Shown in pieces: positions 34,090 through 44,823 of a stretch of DNA of 64,000 bases (positions are counted from its first letter, which is position 1; the number at the start of each line of letters is the position of its first letter). Made by a program: the position numbers and the translations under genes. The stretch lies in contig JAQFVV010000156.1 of the NCBI GenBank assembly GCA_028023455.1, positions 1,691,236 to 1,755,235 on the forward strand. Direction: 5' to 3'. This stretch comes from Epiperipatus broadwayi (taxonomy: Eukaryota; Onychophora; Udeonychophora; Euonychophora; Peripatidae). Below the pieces are notes generated by a model. The model worked only from the letters and a program-made list of their open reading frames with translations, made no database searches and was not told the origin of the DNA.

Positions 34090-35160
34090 ATTGTTAAAAG
34101 ACACAGCAGCAGCAGTAGTAGTTATAGTAGTAGTAGCTAGAATTGTATGGAAGGAAGTGGCAGTAACAGGGTTAACATATGGTAACAATGTGTTATGTGT
34201 AAGTAAAAGCATATAGATTACTTAGAAAAAGTACAAAGAGAAGTAGGAAGAGATGCATAAGATGCAGATGTGTGGACAGCAAAGGAAACAATTCAAGGAG
34301 AAATGGGATGGGCAAGTTTTTATATGAGAGGGGCAAAAAGTAAAATGAAAATGTTTGGTCTATTACAGTTTATGGATAATAAAAGAATAGCCAAAATAGT
34401 ATTTAATTGGGTTATGAGTAAAGGGCAGGCAACAAAATGGGTGAGAAAAATGATACCATATGCAGAAGATTTGGATAAAGAATTTATGTCAGTATACTTA
34501 TACACAAGGTGGAATGATTATGTTAGGAGAATTGTTGAGTGTAATAGTTGCAAGGAATGGGATACAAGAATAGATGCATTAATAAAGAATAGGGAGTTGG
34601 AGAGATGGAGAACTAGTATGGAGAGTAAAAAGAGTTTAAATATACATACAAGTAAACAGAATATTGGGTGCAAGTTAATTTATGATAATAGCAAGGAAAG
34701 TAGTTTACTATTTACGAATTGAACAGAATCTTTAGCAACAAGGGAATATACACATAAATGGGAAAATGTGGGTGATTTAATCTGCAAATTGTGTAAGGCA
34801 GGCATAGAAAATATTAGGCATCTGTTAATTGAATGTAAATGCTTGCAAGTAGAAAGAGCATAAATAATGAAGTTGTGGGAAAATAAATATAAACAAAGAG
34901 ATTATATAGAAGGTGGATTCTTGCTTTTTATGCTAGGTTGGAAAAAGATAAGGGGAATTTAGATATAAAAGTCATGGAGTTGAGAAAGATTACGTTGTGG
35001 AAATGAGATGGAGCAGGATAGAGAAGAATATGGAGAAATCTTAGGGCAGACAATGGAAAGAAAAGATAAAGTGCCTAACAGGTTTCTCTGGGCATGATAG
35101 CTGAGAGATTCCTGATTACGATAAAGAAGTCGCACTGTATCTCATCTCATCATCATCTCA
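34090..35160 (+). pseudogene. 3' end of a second type of LINE
   Basis: An open frame from about 34270 (AKETIQGEMGWASFYMRGAK, then KMKMFGLLQFMDNKRIAKIV) is followed by an in-frame TGA at 34720-34722. It continues to a zinc motif, C-x2-C-x7-H-x4-C, in CKLCKAGIENIRHLLIEC (about 34780-34838). This is the typical post-RT tail of LINE ORF2 proteins. After 34860 frame changes accumulate. Short CAG/TAG-type triplet repeats flank it (34103-34135, 35168-35180, 35246-35275), as in LINEs with microsatellite tails. No RT core remains. It is distinct from the LINE at 19.8 kb. Confidence 0.6.
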
Positions 35161-35386
35161 GTAAGAAGAGATAGTAGTAGTAGTACAAAGTGTATGTTTT
35201 AATCTATTCATATTTATGAACTGCATATCATTATCTAAATATATGTAGCAGCAGCAGTAGAGTAGTAGTAAGACAATAATAATAGCATAAGTAGTACAGG
35301 TAGAAGTAATATAAACAGCAGTAATACAAAGTATATATTTTAATCTATTCATATTCATGAATTTCATAATATTATCAAATATATAT

Positions 35387-35404
35387 ATATGTGTGTGTGT
35401 GTGT
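35387..35404 (+). repeat. (GT)n microsatellite next to (TA)n
   Basis: TATATATATATG runs into GTGTGTGTGTGT, just outside PLE-C. Confidence 0.9.
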
Positions 35405-35626
35405 AAAATAAATAAAATATCTGTTAATTAAAAACAATATTGTAATTATAATTGAAATAATATTTTTAACGGTTTACAAACAATTACAAACAATCCTTAA
35501 ATTCACAGAAGTACTTTCGGTTACTTTCTAACCTGCCTCAACTGCCATTAAATTTAAAAACAAAAGCGGAAGCAAACGTCATCAATTCAAATTCCACGAA
35601 TCTCGTATTTTAATGTTAGAAGCTTG

Positions 35627-35890
35627 TCAATTTATTAAGTGCGTTTTATTCCTGTTTATAAAAATTGCCTCTTTAATTTTTCTTTTACTATGGTTTCTCT
35701 CTTCATGAAGAATTTTCACATTTTCAAAATTAAATTTAAATTTATATTTACATGTTTTTTCGTGATCAAAGAAAACTGAAGGAGATATTAAATCACCATT
35801 ATTTTTATTTTTTACACGCTTATATAACAATTCACGTTCCTTCAATCTTTTCTCAATACTGCACCTAGATTCACCTATATATGATAGCAT
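35627..35890 (-). pseudogene. PLE-C left GIY-YIG fragment
   Basis: Reads SYIGESRCSIEKRLKERELL (YIG and the Arg helix), SVFFDHEKTCKYKF, and KRKIKEAIFI with the catalytic Glu. The upstream GIY and the whole RT are missing, so this is the last ~85 residues of a PLE protein. Confidence 0.8.
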
Positions 35891-36011
35891 ACCTTCAATC
35901 TTTTCTCAATACTGCACCTAGATTCACCTATATATGATAGCATACCTTCAATCTTTTCTCAATACTGCACCTAGATTCACCTATATATGATAACATACAA
36001 TCACAATTTTT

Positions 36012-36406
36012 TTGTGATTGTATGCTATCATATATAGGTGAATCTAGGTGCAGTATTGAGAAAAGATTGAAGGAACATGAATTGTTTTTTGTGATTGTAT
36101 GCTATCATATATAGGTGAATCTAGGTACTGTATTGAGAAAAGATTGAAGGAACATGATTGTTATATAAGCGTGTAAAAAATAAAAATAATGGTGATTTAA
36201 TATCTCCTTCAGTTTTCTTTGATCACGAAAAAACATGTAAATATAAATTTAAATTTAATTTTGAAAATGTGAAAATTCTACATGAAGAGAGAAACCATAG
36301 TAAAAAAAAAATTAAAGAGGCAATTTTTATGAACAGGAATAAAATGCATTTAATAAATCGACAAGCTTCTAACATTAAAATACGAGATTCATGGAATTTG
36401 AATTGA
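36012..36406 (+). pseudogene. PLE-C right GIY-YIG fragment
   Basis: The plus-strand partner. It contains the YIGES repeat units near 36030-36150 and then an open frame 36158-36406 (SVFFDHEKTCKYKF ... KKIKEAIFMNRNK ... RDSWNLN). It differs from the left arm by a few substitutions and by the repeat number at the axis. Confidence 0.8.
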
Positions 36407-36544
36407 TGACATTTGCTTCCGCTTTTGTTTTTGAATTTAATGGCAGTTGAGGCAGGTTAGAAAGTAACCGAAAGTACTTCTGCGGATTTAAGGATTGTTT
36501 GTAATTGTTTGTAAACTGTTAAAAATATTATTTCAATTATATAT

Positions 36545-37475
36545 ATATATCATGTAATAGAAAAAGATGAATTTTTAAATATAACAAAACAGAAATTTCT
36601 CAATCTTTTAAATATATACCATATTTAGCTAGCTATCACTTGTAAATGAAGATGGCAATCTTGATTTTGCAAGAAAATGAGATTTAAAAAATAAAGAAAA
36701 ATTACAGATGAGCTTTTGATGATTACACAAAGGAATCTATAAACCATAAGTGTGGCACATACTTATGACTTGTTCATCTTTTATTTGAACCTTGCTAATT
36801 ATATAATATAAAGCTTTTCTCTAAATATGGTCATGCATACATTTGTATTACATATTCCAAGATAACTAGTCATTCTTTTACTCTCATTTGTAATGCTTTT
36901 TTTTTTTTTATTTCTGAAAGATTTCAATGCCTTGCTTATTTGCAATTCCTTAATATATTTCCATCAACCTCATACTACTTTCTCAATGTCAGCCATCAAT
37001 GATACACTTTACCACAAACCATGCTCAAATTTAACAATTTTTTTTTATAAAAGTTATTTATCTTTATGTGCTCTTATGCCCAATATCATCACATTCTGCA
37101 ACCAATAAATATACTATGATTTTAACATATTTTTCATAATATTATAAAGCATCCTGAAATTAAATGATTGATCTCTAATTCTAAACATGTATAATCAAGC
37201 AATTACCACTCAAATACTAAATACGAAAAGGTTTCAAAAATAACATTTTGTTCATGGGGGGGGGGTGAAATTGGAAAATCAATATAAATAAATTAAAGAG
37301 AAAAACTTTTAACAAAAGTAGTAAATGTAGCACACAATTTTCATACAGATAAATATTCAGTAAAGCCTTAAGCCAAGTACAAAAATGCTACAGAATATAT
37401 ATAATAAATTCATGAAAAACGAAAATTAATGAAATCCATTATGCTGTTCTTTCATGTAAATCATAACAAAAAATA
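36545..37475. other. Non-coding stretch, nothing recognised
   Basis: Between PLE-C and PLE-D. A 71-codon frame at 36893-37108 lacks motifs. A G run lies at about 37255. Confidence 0.5.
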
Positions 37476-37479
37476 AAAA

Positions 37480-38662
37480 AATATATGTACAACAGCTATA
37501 TAAATATACATTAATAATAATTATAGATAAAGGCTTTTTCCAGCACATGGTTTTGTGATCTTTGAAAATAATCAATTATTACAGATAGAATACCATCTAA
37601 TGTTCCTTAATGGAAGTAAAATAACAACAATAACAAAATAAAACATCAGTAAAATGGAATAAAACCTTCATACAGAGATCCAATATAACTTCAAAAAATT
37701 GACTATATAGCATAACAAAATTAAGAATAAATAATACATACATTATAAAACTTTATACATATCATCTTATATAATTTTCCATTCATTTTTAAATGACCAT
37801 TTGTTAACTAAATTTATTGAAAATTTATAAATATTCATACCATTATTTAAATTATGTTTAATGTAATTTAATGGTTTAATATTTTTTGAAGCATCTATTA
37901 TATATCCATATGTAAAGTAATGAATGTATAAACCAGATTTATCATCACGTAATTTATAATTACCTATTAATTTATCCAGAACTTTTACTATTTGACCATT
38001 CGATATTTATATGTTTAATAATATAACCTTTGTTTTTTATTAATGTATTATAAATATGAAAAGTTTGAACCCTTTTTTATTTGAATTATTGTTACTGTCA
38101 TCATAATAATTATTTTGCATAAAGATGTCACCACTTGCTATAGATTTCTTAGAATCAAAAAGTATATTTTTAATAAATTGATTCTTTAGTTATATTGTTC
38201 ATTTCTATTTATTTTCAAAAGTAACTTTATTGCCTATGAATATAAGGAATAAATAATGGAGTACATACAAAGTGAAAAATTAAACAAACAGTTTGAGCAA
38301 ATTTTTAATAATTACCATCTGTTGTACCCATGCTTGTTGTGAATCTATAGAAATCATTTTTCTTAATTTGTCTTCTTCAATAAAATATTTTATTATCATT
38401 ATCTATGTGAATATCTATATCTAAGAATTTAATTTTATCTTCAAATTCTACTTTTGTAAATATATTGTCATTAAAATTTTTATAAATATTATTCTTAGCT
38501 TTTTTATTACCAATAATTAAAATATCAACAACATACCTGGTATAATGTATTATTTCTTGACTAATTATTCTTTTTTTTTTTTAAGTATAATATTTTCTAA
38601 ATTAAACCCTTAATTTCACAACCCATAGCCCATCCTTTATGTATATTCCAAAATTCATTATT
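37480..38662 (-). pseudogene. PLE-D left arm, 3' half
   Basis: The minus strand contains IHKGWAMGCEIK (RT motif B), then RYVVDILIIGNK, which is the catalytic YxDD box with Val for the first Asp (38524-38535). Connector sequence and the tail follow, matching 43200-44230 on the right. Many frame breaks. Confidence 0.75.
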
Positions 38663-41600
38663 GAAGCAGAAAATATATTACACATATTTTTGCTTCACTG
38701 TCTGGTGATTCAAAACCTTGAATCAGAGGTTTAAACCCAGCTATATATGTGTTAAATCACTAGAGAGTGAAAGGATGCACATACAAGTTTTAAAACCCTC
38801 CTTTATTTTTGTATTTTCATAAGTTAAACATTTTTATTATAAAAGATTATTTAATAATTTTAAGTCGGAAATATTTAAATTTCCATTCCCTTTATATAAT
38901 CCTGTATGTGTGTTCAAGATTGCAAATATATATTATTGATAAAAAATATATTTTTCATTATTAAATATTATGTATATTTTTTATTATACAGTTCGCGTAT
39001 TTTATTTTATGATGCAATACCAGAGAAAGTTCTAGAGAGTAATTAAAATAACTCAGAAACGTATAAATAAAAGAATATTCTAGATCCAATTTAAAAAGTG
39101 TAATTAATAAATTAAAATCCCTTATCAAACAAAATATTAATGAAAATTATATCTTTTGAATCTATTTCCATTCTTGAAATAGATTAAAACAATACTCTCT
39201 GGAACTTGGTGCATTATCATCTAAAATAAAGAATAGGTGCATTCTAGCCACTTAATGGACATCCGGGCCTTACCAAGCGGAAACAGAAAATATTTGAGAA
39301 GGTCTTACTAATATAAATAGAGCTGAAATTTTAGGCTAGCTCTCTTAAGTTTGCCATTTTAATAGTGTTGTAGATCGGACCCACGTCAATTTAATTTTTG
39401 AAATATGAATCCGGAGTAGAGGGACTAGATTTGCTTCCCTTTTCTTCTCCAAAAATCGTTTCCTTGCTGCTATGCTAACATACCATCTCCACTTATGGAC
39501 AGCCTAATTTAAATGCCGTAATAACTATCTCAAGATGCCAGCCATTATTTTTCAAAGCTTTTCCTTGCTTAACCGTGTTTTCCTCATTTATAAATTTACA
39601 TTTTCCAATCTGTATGTATGTCAAGACATCAGGAAATGGAAGGTAAATCCTAATCACGCCGCTAATATGAACTCTTTAAAAAAAACTTTCAATTTAAATC
39701 CTAAATCAATTATAATGTAAAATTTTCTTTCTATTGAAACATAATGTAATGCTAATTGTAACCGTTCTATAAAGTAATGACTTTCTCTTTCTGTTATAAA
39801 AATCTAATGCACGAATCTATAATTTTATCTTTTTGTAATGCATTTCTTTAATGGGTTTCACAATTTCTATTTTTAATATTTTAAATGCGGCACACTTTTA
39901 TTTTTAATATTATCAATTTCATATGATTTAATTTAATATGCTAATAGTTCAATCGAGTGAACTGATCCTAAATTTTCTTATATTAGATATCCTAGATATT
40001 ATATGATGTTAAATCGTAAATGTAAACTTTCTTACCTAACTAAAAGTTCGCTCGATTGAATAATATTTTTTAAGTTATTCTATTTGCTTAGTGGCAAATT
40101 ATTCGCTGTTACATTTAATATGTCATTTTATTACCATATTTACGCTACTGATTTATTTTCAAATTATTTTTTAAAGTAAACTTAATGACTTACCTTTGCT
40201 GTTTTTTTATTATATGGTCAATCATTTGCCCATCATGCCATCTAGTATGGTAATTATATATGGAATTAATTACTAGTTAGCGTATTAATATTGTTTAATG
40301 AAGGGAACAATAATCCCTCTTTTATTTGTGACATCCTAACTAATATTAAGGGTCATTTGCGTACCTTTCAAGAGGGATCAAATTATTTCATATCATTACG
40401 CTAGATTCTATTAAATTACAAGGGCCTTAATCCACATATCAGTGTTATTAAGAACCTGATTTATTTTCATTATTAGCATTGCTTGGCTTACATAACGTTA
40501 CGAAATTACCTCGCTTTGCTTTGTTAAACTAAATCCCGGAGAAACGTGATTCTTTTACTTAATGGCATATCCGTGAATGGGGCTTGGAAGCACCAGCTCC
40601 AGGATATTGTCAGGTTATCGTTTAGGCTCTGCACGGGTTAACACTGGAAAACAGACCGTGGAAATTCCTACAAGATCACCCTTTTCAAATGCTGACCTGT
40701 CCTGTGTACAGGCACATTTCATAATCTTATATTATTGATGAAGCGTTCGTCCTAAAATGGACTCAATCATTTCTAACGTTATTACTTTAGTTAGCACCAC
40801 GATTCTTGTTTAATATTTTTATATTTGCCCATTTTAAATCTGTAAGACATAATACCATGATTTCTAAATCCATCTCATATTTTCGTTTATATTATAAGTT
40901 AGGTAATGTCATTTTAAAACTTATTTAAGCTACCCGCCCTCTCATTGAGACAATGCTGAGTGCGCTAACGAATAATGCTAAGTGAATCTTTTCCAGTCAG
41001 AAAAGAATAGAATAAAATAAATAACTTTGCTGTTTAAACATGTTAAGCTCCAATGACTATTGAAGTGAATGATGTAAATTAATAAATATTTTCATACGTG
41101 GTTCAAATGAACCATAATACAGTGATGTAACTTACATCTCATTTATCTGTTTTATGGTCATGTATTTTTCATAAAAATAATCATAGCATCCACATTATAT
41201 AATATGGTAAAATTGGTACCTACTGTTATCATATTAAGCCGCATCTTTTGACTAACTGTATATTTTTTTATCGTATTCACTTGCAGATTTCTGTATTATA
41301 TAATCATTAACTTATGTGCTATTATTATGTAATTCCTTCAATATGCAAATCAGTATTCATAATCAAGTGAAACCCATAATTCTAGTTGTGTCATATATAA
41401 ATAGATTCGAAACTGTTTGGTAAATTAAATATGTTTATTCATTTTTCTAATATTAATAAATTATTAACTATATAATTATTACTTAAGTCTGCTTTGCCTC
41501 ATGATTTATGCATACACATTATTAATTAGATTGCATTATATATAGCTGATTTCCACTGACCTTAGGCCAATTTCCAGATTTATTAATGAATTTTATGAAA

Positions 41601-41896
41601 AGCCTAATTATAATCTTAAGCTATTTCATTCTGTTGGGGGCTGGGATTCGAAGCCTAGTAATATTGTAATTCCCTGTAGATCTCTTGTTTCTCCACTGTT
41701 GCTTCAGAACGGGTATAAATAAAATTTCATTTGTTATCATCAGAAATGTTGTTCGTAATGTTATAGATCTGGAAAATAGGCAAGAGGGCAGAGTTCATGA
41801 TTGTTCATGACTTATGTATCTCACACATGATTGGATTTGAGGTACTTTTGCCTAGATGCTAGCTCTTGTTAGACGAACATAGAATTCTGACGGGTA
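38663..41896. mobile_element. Unidentified 3.2-kb insertion flanked by CATTATT
   Basis: It is inserted in PLE-D's left arm, with CATTATT at 38656-38662 and 41897-41903. The uninterrupted right arm shows what the empty site looked like. Composition is less AT-rich than the flanks and CpG is fairly common (40400-41000). No terminal inverted repeats, LTR or poly(A) tail were found, and no long ORF. A 15-bp imperfect inverted repeat (39948-39962 with 40046-40060) and a TATAAATA with two heat-shock-like motifs (39025-39085) are present. A minus-strand frame YHTRWHDGQMIDHIIKKQQR ends at a GTAAGT near 40190. The class is unknown. Confidence 0.65.
39025..39085 (+). promoter_or_regulatory. Heat-shock-element-like pair around a TATA box
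   Basis: GAAAGTTCTAGAG (39025-39037) and GAATATTCTAGAT (39073-39085) both follow the GAAnnTTCnnGAn pattern and flank TATAAATA at 39062-39069. This could be chance in AT-rich DNA, or it could be the promoter of the inserted element. Confidence 0.3.
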
Positions 41897-41903
41897 CATT
41901 ATT

Positions 41904-42362
41904 ATATTTAAAAAATAAACTGCTATGTATTAATATAAAATCCTTTTCATAATATTTATTATGTTTATGTCATTTATATATTGATTTATTTTTTTTATTA
42001 TTAATATTTCTATACTTTTAAGTTTTGGAATACATACATTTTTTCAATATCCATTGCAAAAATACTTTGATTCCTAGTTAATTTTATATTATTTAATTTG
42101 TTAAGAATATTATCTGCATTTTTTATAGAAAATTCTTCATATTCTAAAATATCTGCTATCAATTTAATTAGATATTTACAAAATTTCTGTAAAATAAAAT
42201 CACTACAATTGTTGAAATTTTAAATCTTGTAAAAAGATATGAGTTTTCATAAGAAGGATACAAAAATGTATTCTGACTTATATTTATAATTTTATAATCA
42301 TGTGTTTTATTAAGTAATTTTATATATTTGTTTGTTATACAGTAATAGGGTCTTTTAGTAAT
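41904..42362 (-). pseudogene. PLE-D left arm, 5' half (RT N-terminal part)
   Basis: The complement of 42377-42830: RT motifs up to the MYPNIP region, in broken frames. It joins the part at 37480-38662 once the insertion is removed. Confidence 0.8.
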
Positions 42363-42376
42363 TTATTAAATCTTTC

Positions 42377-43915
42377 TTTACTAAAAGACTAGTGTAAAAA
42401 TAAATATATAAAATTATTTAATAAAATGAAAGAAAAGCAATATAAATTATTGCATTCTTCTTATGAAAACCCATATCTTTTTACAAAAGTTAAAATTCGT
42501 AAAAATAATAACCCATTAAGATTGTTATTCAATTTTAGTGATTTTATTTTACAGAAATTTTATAAATATCTAAATAAATGGATAGCAAGTACTTTAGGAT
42601 ATGGAGAATTTTCTACAAAAAATACAGATAGTATTATTAACAAATAATATAAAATTTACTAGGAATCCAAGTATTTTTACAATGAATATTGAAAAAATGT
42701 ATCCAAATATTCCAAGACTGAAAAGTATAGAAATATTAATAAAAAATGTAAACCAATAGATAAATGATATAAACATAATAAATATTACAGAAGAGGGTTT
42801 AATATTAATACATAAGTTTACTTTTTAAATATAATACTGAATCTTGTAATATACATAAAGGATAGGTTATGGGTTGTGCAATTAGTGGATTAATGTCATC
42901 AATATTTATAAACAAATTAGAAATTATTATAATTAAAAAAACAATAATTAGTCAAGAATACATTATTCTATATATGTTGCTGATATTTTAATTATTGGTA
43001 ATAAAAAAGCTATGAATAATATTTATAAAGATTTTAATGATGATATATATATATAATATTATATTTACAGAAATAGAATTTGAAGATAAAATTAAATATT
43101 TAAATATAAATATTCACATAGATAATGATAATAAAATTATACTAAAACATTTCACTAAAGAAGACAAATTTAAAAAAATTATTCCTATAGATTCACAACA
43201 AGCATGAGTACAAAAGATGACAGTTATTAAAAATTTTAAATATAGAAATGATAACTATACTACAGATAAAAATATAACTCATTTACAAAAGAATCAATTT
43301 ATTAAATTATATAAAGATTATGGATGCAATAATCCTAAAATTATTAAAAATATACCTTCTAATTCTAAAAAATCTATAGTAAGTGATAACATCTCTATGC
43401 AAAATGATTTTTGTGAAGGTAGTAACAATAGTTCAAATAAAAAATGGATCAAACTTTCATATTATCCCAAAATTTATAATACATTAATAAAAAAACAAAA
43501 TTATATTGATAAGCATATAAATATTAAATGGTCAAATAGTAAAAGTCTGGATAAATTAATAGGTAATTATAAATTAAGAGATGATATAAAATACAAAAAA
43601 AAAAGGAATTAAATATAAAATTAACTATGACCATGCAATATAATTTCTACAGTCACACAGGGAAACCGAGATAAGAATCAAAGAACATAACAATGCAATT
43701 AATAGACAATATGATGAATCTGCTTTATACATTCATTACTTAATATATAGACCTAAAATAGATGCTACAAAAAATATTCAATCTTTAAATTATAATAAAG
43801 ATCAAAAAGAAGACAAATATATGAAACATATTACATTAAACATAACTTAAATAACTACGAATATTTACAAAATTTCAATAAATTTAGCTAACAACTGGCC
43901 AATTAAAAATGAATG
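42377..43915 (+). pseudogene. PLE-D right arm: RT and degenerate GIY-YIG
   Basis: Successive fragments read VKIRKNNNPLRLLFNFSD (the 'K.HK.NPLR' motif, 42498-42540), NIEKMYPNIPRLKS (motif A), YVADILIIGNKKA (catalytic box with Ala for the first Asp, 42973-42984), a 131-codon frame 43217-43612 covering the connector, and TEIRIKEHNNAINRQYDESA (the Arg helix of GIY-YIG) near 43670-43730. Stops and frameshifts separate all pieces. The tail with the TGCC/GGCA hairpin and GAAAC is at 44130-44162. Confidence 0.8.
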
Positions 43916-44235
43916 GAAATTTTTATAAAATATATAAAGTTGTATTATGTATGTATTATTTATTCTGTATATTGTTATGTTATATAGTCAATTCTTTAAA
44001 GTTTTATTTGCTCTCTATATGAAGGTTTTATTCTATTTTACTGATGTTTTATTTTGTTACTGTTGTTATTTTACTTCCATTATGGAACACTAGATCATGT
44101 TCTAACAGCAATTATTCGTTAAGATTAAAATAGATGATTGCCATTTGAAAAAGGCATGAAACCATATGTGGAAGATGTTTTATATATAATTATTATTAAT
44201 ATTTATATAGTTGTATAGCTGTTGTATATTATTGT

Positions 44236-44515
44236 TGTTATTTATTATAATACAATAAATTATACTATTAAATTATAAATTACAAAAAAGTGAAAAAATT
44301 AGTAAATAAACTGATAAAGAAAAAAAAATTAATATCATATTCTTTCATTATCTTCTTGATACATATCAATTACTGTATAATAAATTTGAATACGATCATA
44401 AAGGTATAAATTTATACAAAATTATTATTATTTACAGACTGTCATTTATGTAATCAATATATGCAATATAATCAGACATTTTATATATATATATAAGTTA
44501 ACAGCTGTAAATTAT
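44236..44515. other. AT-rich spacer
   Basis: Between the PLE-D right end and the exon at 44529. It is low in complexity, with a (TA)n run near 44483. No feature is supported. Confidence 0.5.
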
Positions 44516-44528
44516 GTTTCAAAATTAC

Positions 44529-44823
44529 CTGATAATCCTAACATTTCTCCCTTTAAAGTACCACTGAAGTGACTAATATTTGTAGTCAAAAGCAAAAATT
44601 CTGGACTAAGGTTTAATCGAACAGAAATAGAAAAATTTTTATTAAGATCAGACTCAATACTACTTTCAGTAGACGATTCTGCTTGGCTACTAGAATGAAC
44701 TGATAATGCTGTAGCTCCATGTGACTGACGAAATAATAAATCTCCTCTGGATGATAAACTACTTCGGTTTGTTAGAACACAAAAATCCAACTCTGCAAAA
44801 TTTTTGAAAAAAACATTCCATTC
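44529..44823 (-). CDS. Internal coding exon of an unidentified host gene
   Basis: A 295-bp minus-strand exon. The acceptor is strong: a long T-rich tract with TTTTGTTTTAG ending at 44824. The donor is GTAATT starting at 44528. The frame is open from the first base: EWNVFFKNFAELDFCVLTNR, then SSLSSRGDLLFRQSHGATAL, a Ser/Glu-rich stretch (SSSQAESSTESSIES), and ISVRLNLSPEFLLLTTNISH, FSGTLKGEMLGLSG. It enters in phase 0 and leaves in phase 1. Balanced amino-acid use sets it apart from its surroundings. The family is not recognised. It is the clearest host coding segment here, and the same strand carries the possible exons at 2.9 and 1.45 kb. Confidence 0.75.

Larger units (their letters stand above)
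35443..36540. mobile_element. PLE-C: palindromic Penelope-like dimer
   Basis: Inverted arms 35443-36006 and 36012-36540 meet across a 5-base T spacer. Each arm contains only the C-terminal GIY-YIG part and the outward-facing tail. Near the axis the left arm has three 53-bp direct units (35839, 35892, 35945); the right arm has two longer units spaced 77 bp apart (36012, 36089). The tail hairpin GGTTA/TAACC followed by GAAAG is at 36446-36474, with the inverted copy near 35511-35540. Confidence 0.9.
37480..44235. mobile_element. PLE-D: inverted Penelope-like dimer split by an insertion
   Basis: The right, plus-strand arm runs from 42377 to about 44235. The left, minus-strand arm runs from 42362 down to about 41904 and resumes at 38662 down to about 37480. 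The two halves of the left arm align consecutively with the right arm, so 38663-41896 is an insertion. The axis is a 14-bp spacer at 42363-42376 (GTCTTTTAGTAA against TTTACTAAAAGAC). The tails outside carry matching blocks, for example AATGGAAGTAAAATAACAAC. Both arms are heavily mutated. Confidence 0.85.

Noticed and set aside
3855-34722. TGA at conserved Trp positions in several transposons (Merlin, hAT, two LINEs) suggested a code with TGA=Trp
   Set aside because: Other TGAs replace Arg (CGA) and a TAG replaces Trp in the same elements, alongside frameshifts. This is ordinary transition decay in pseudogenes.
35839-35998. Three 53-bp repeats as a CRISPR-like array
   Set aside because: The units are contiguous without spacers and encode the YIG region of PLE-C, in a eukaryotic context.
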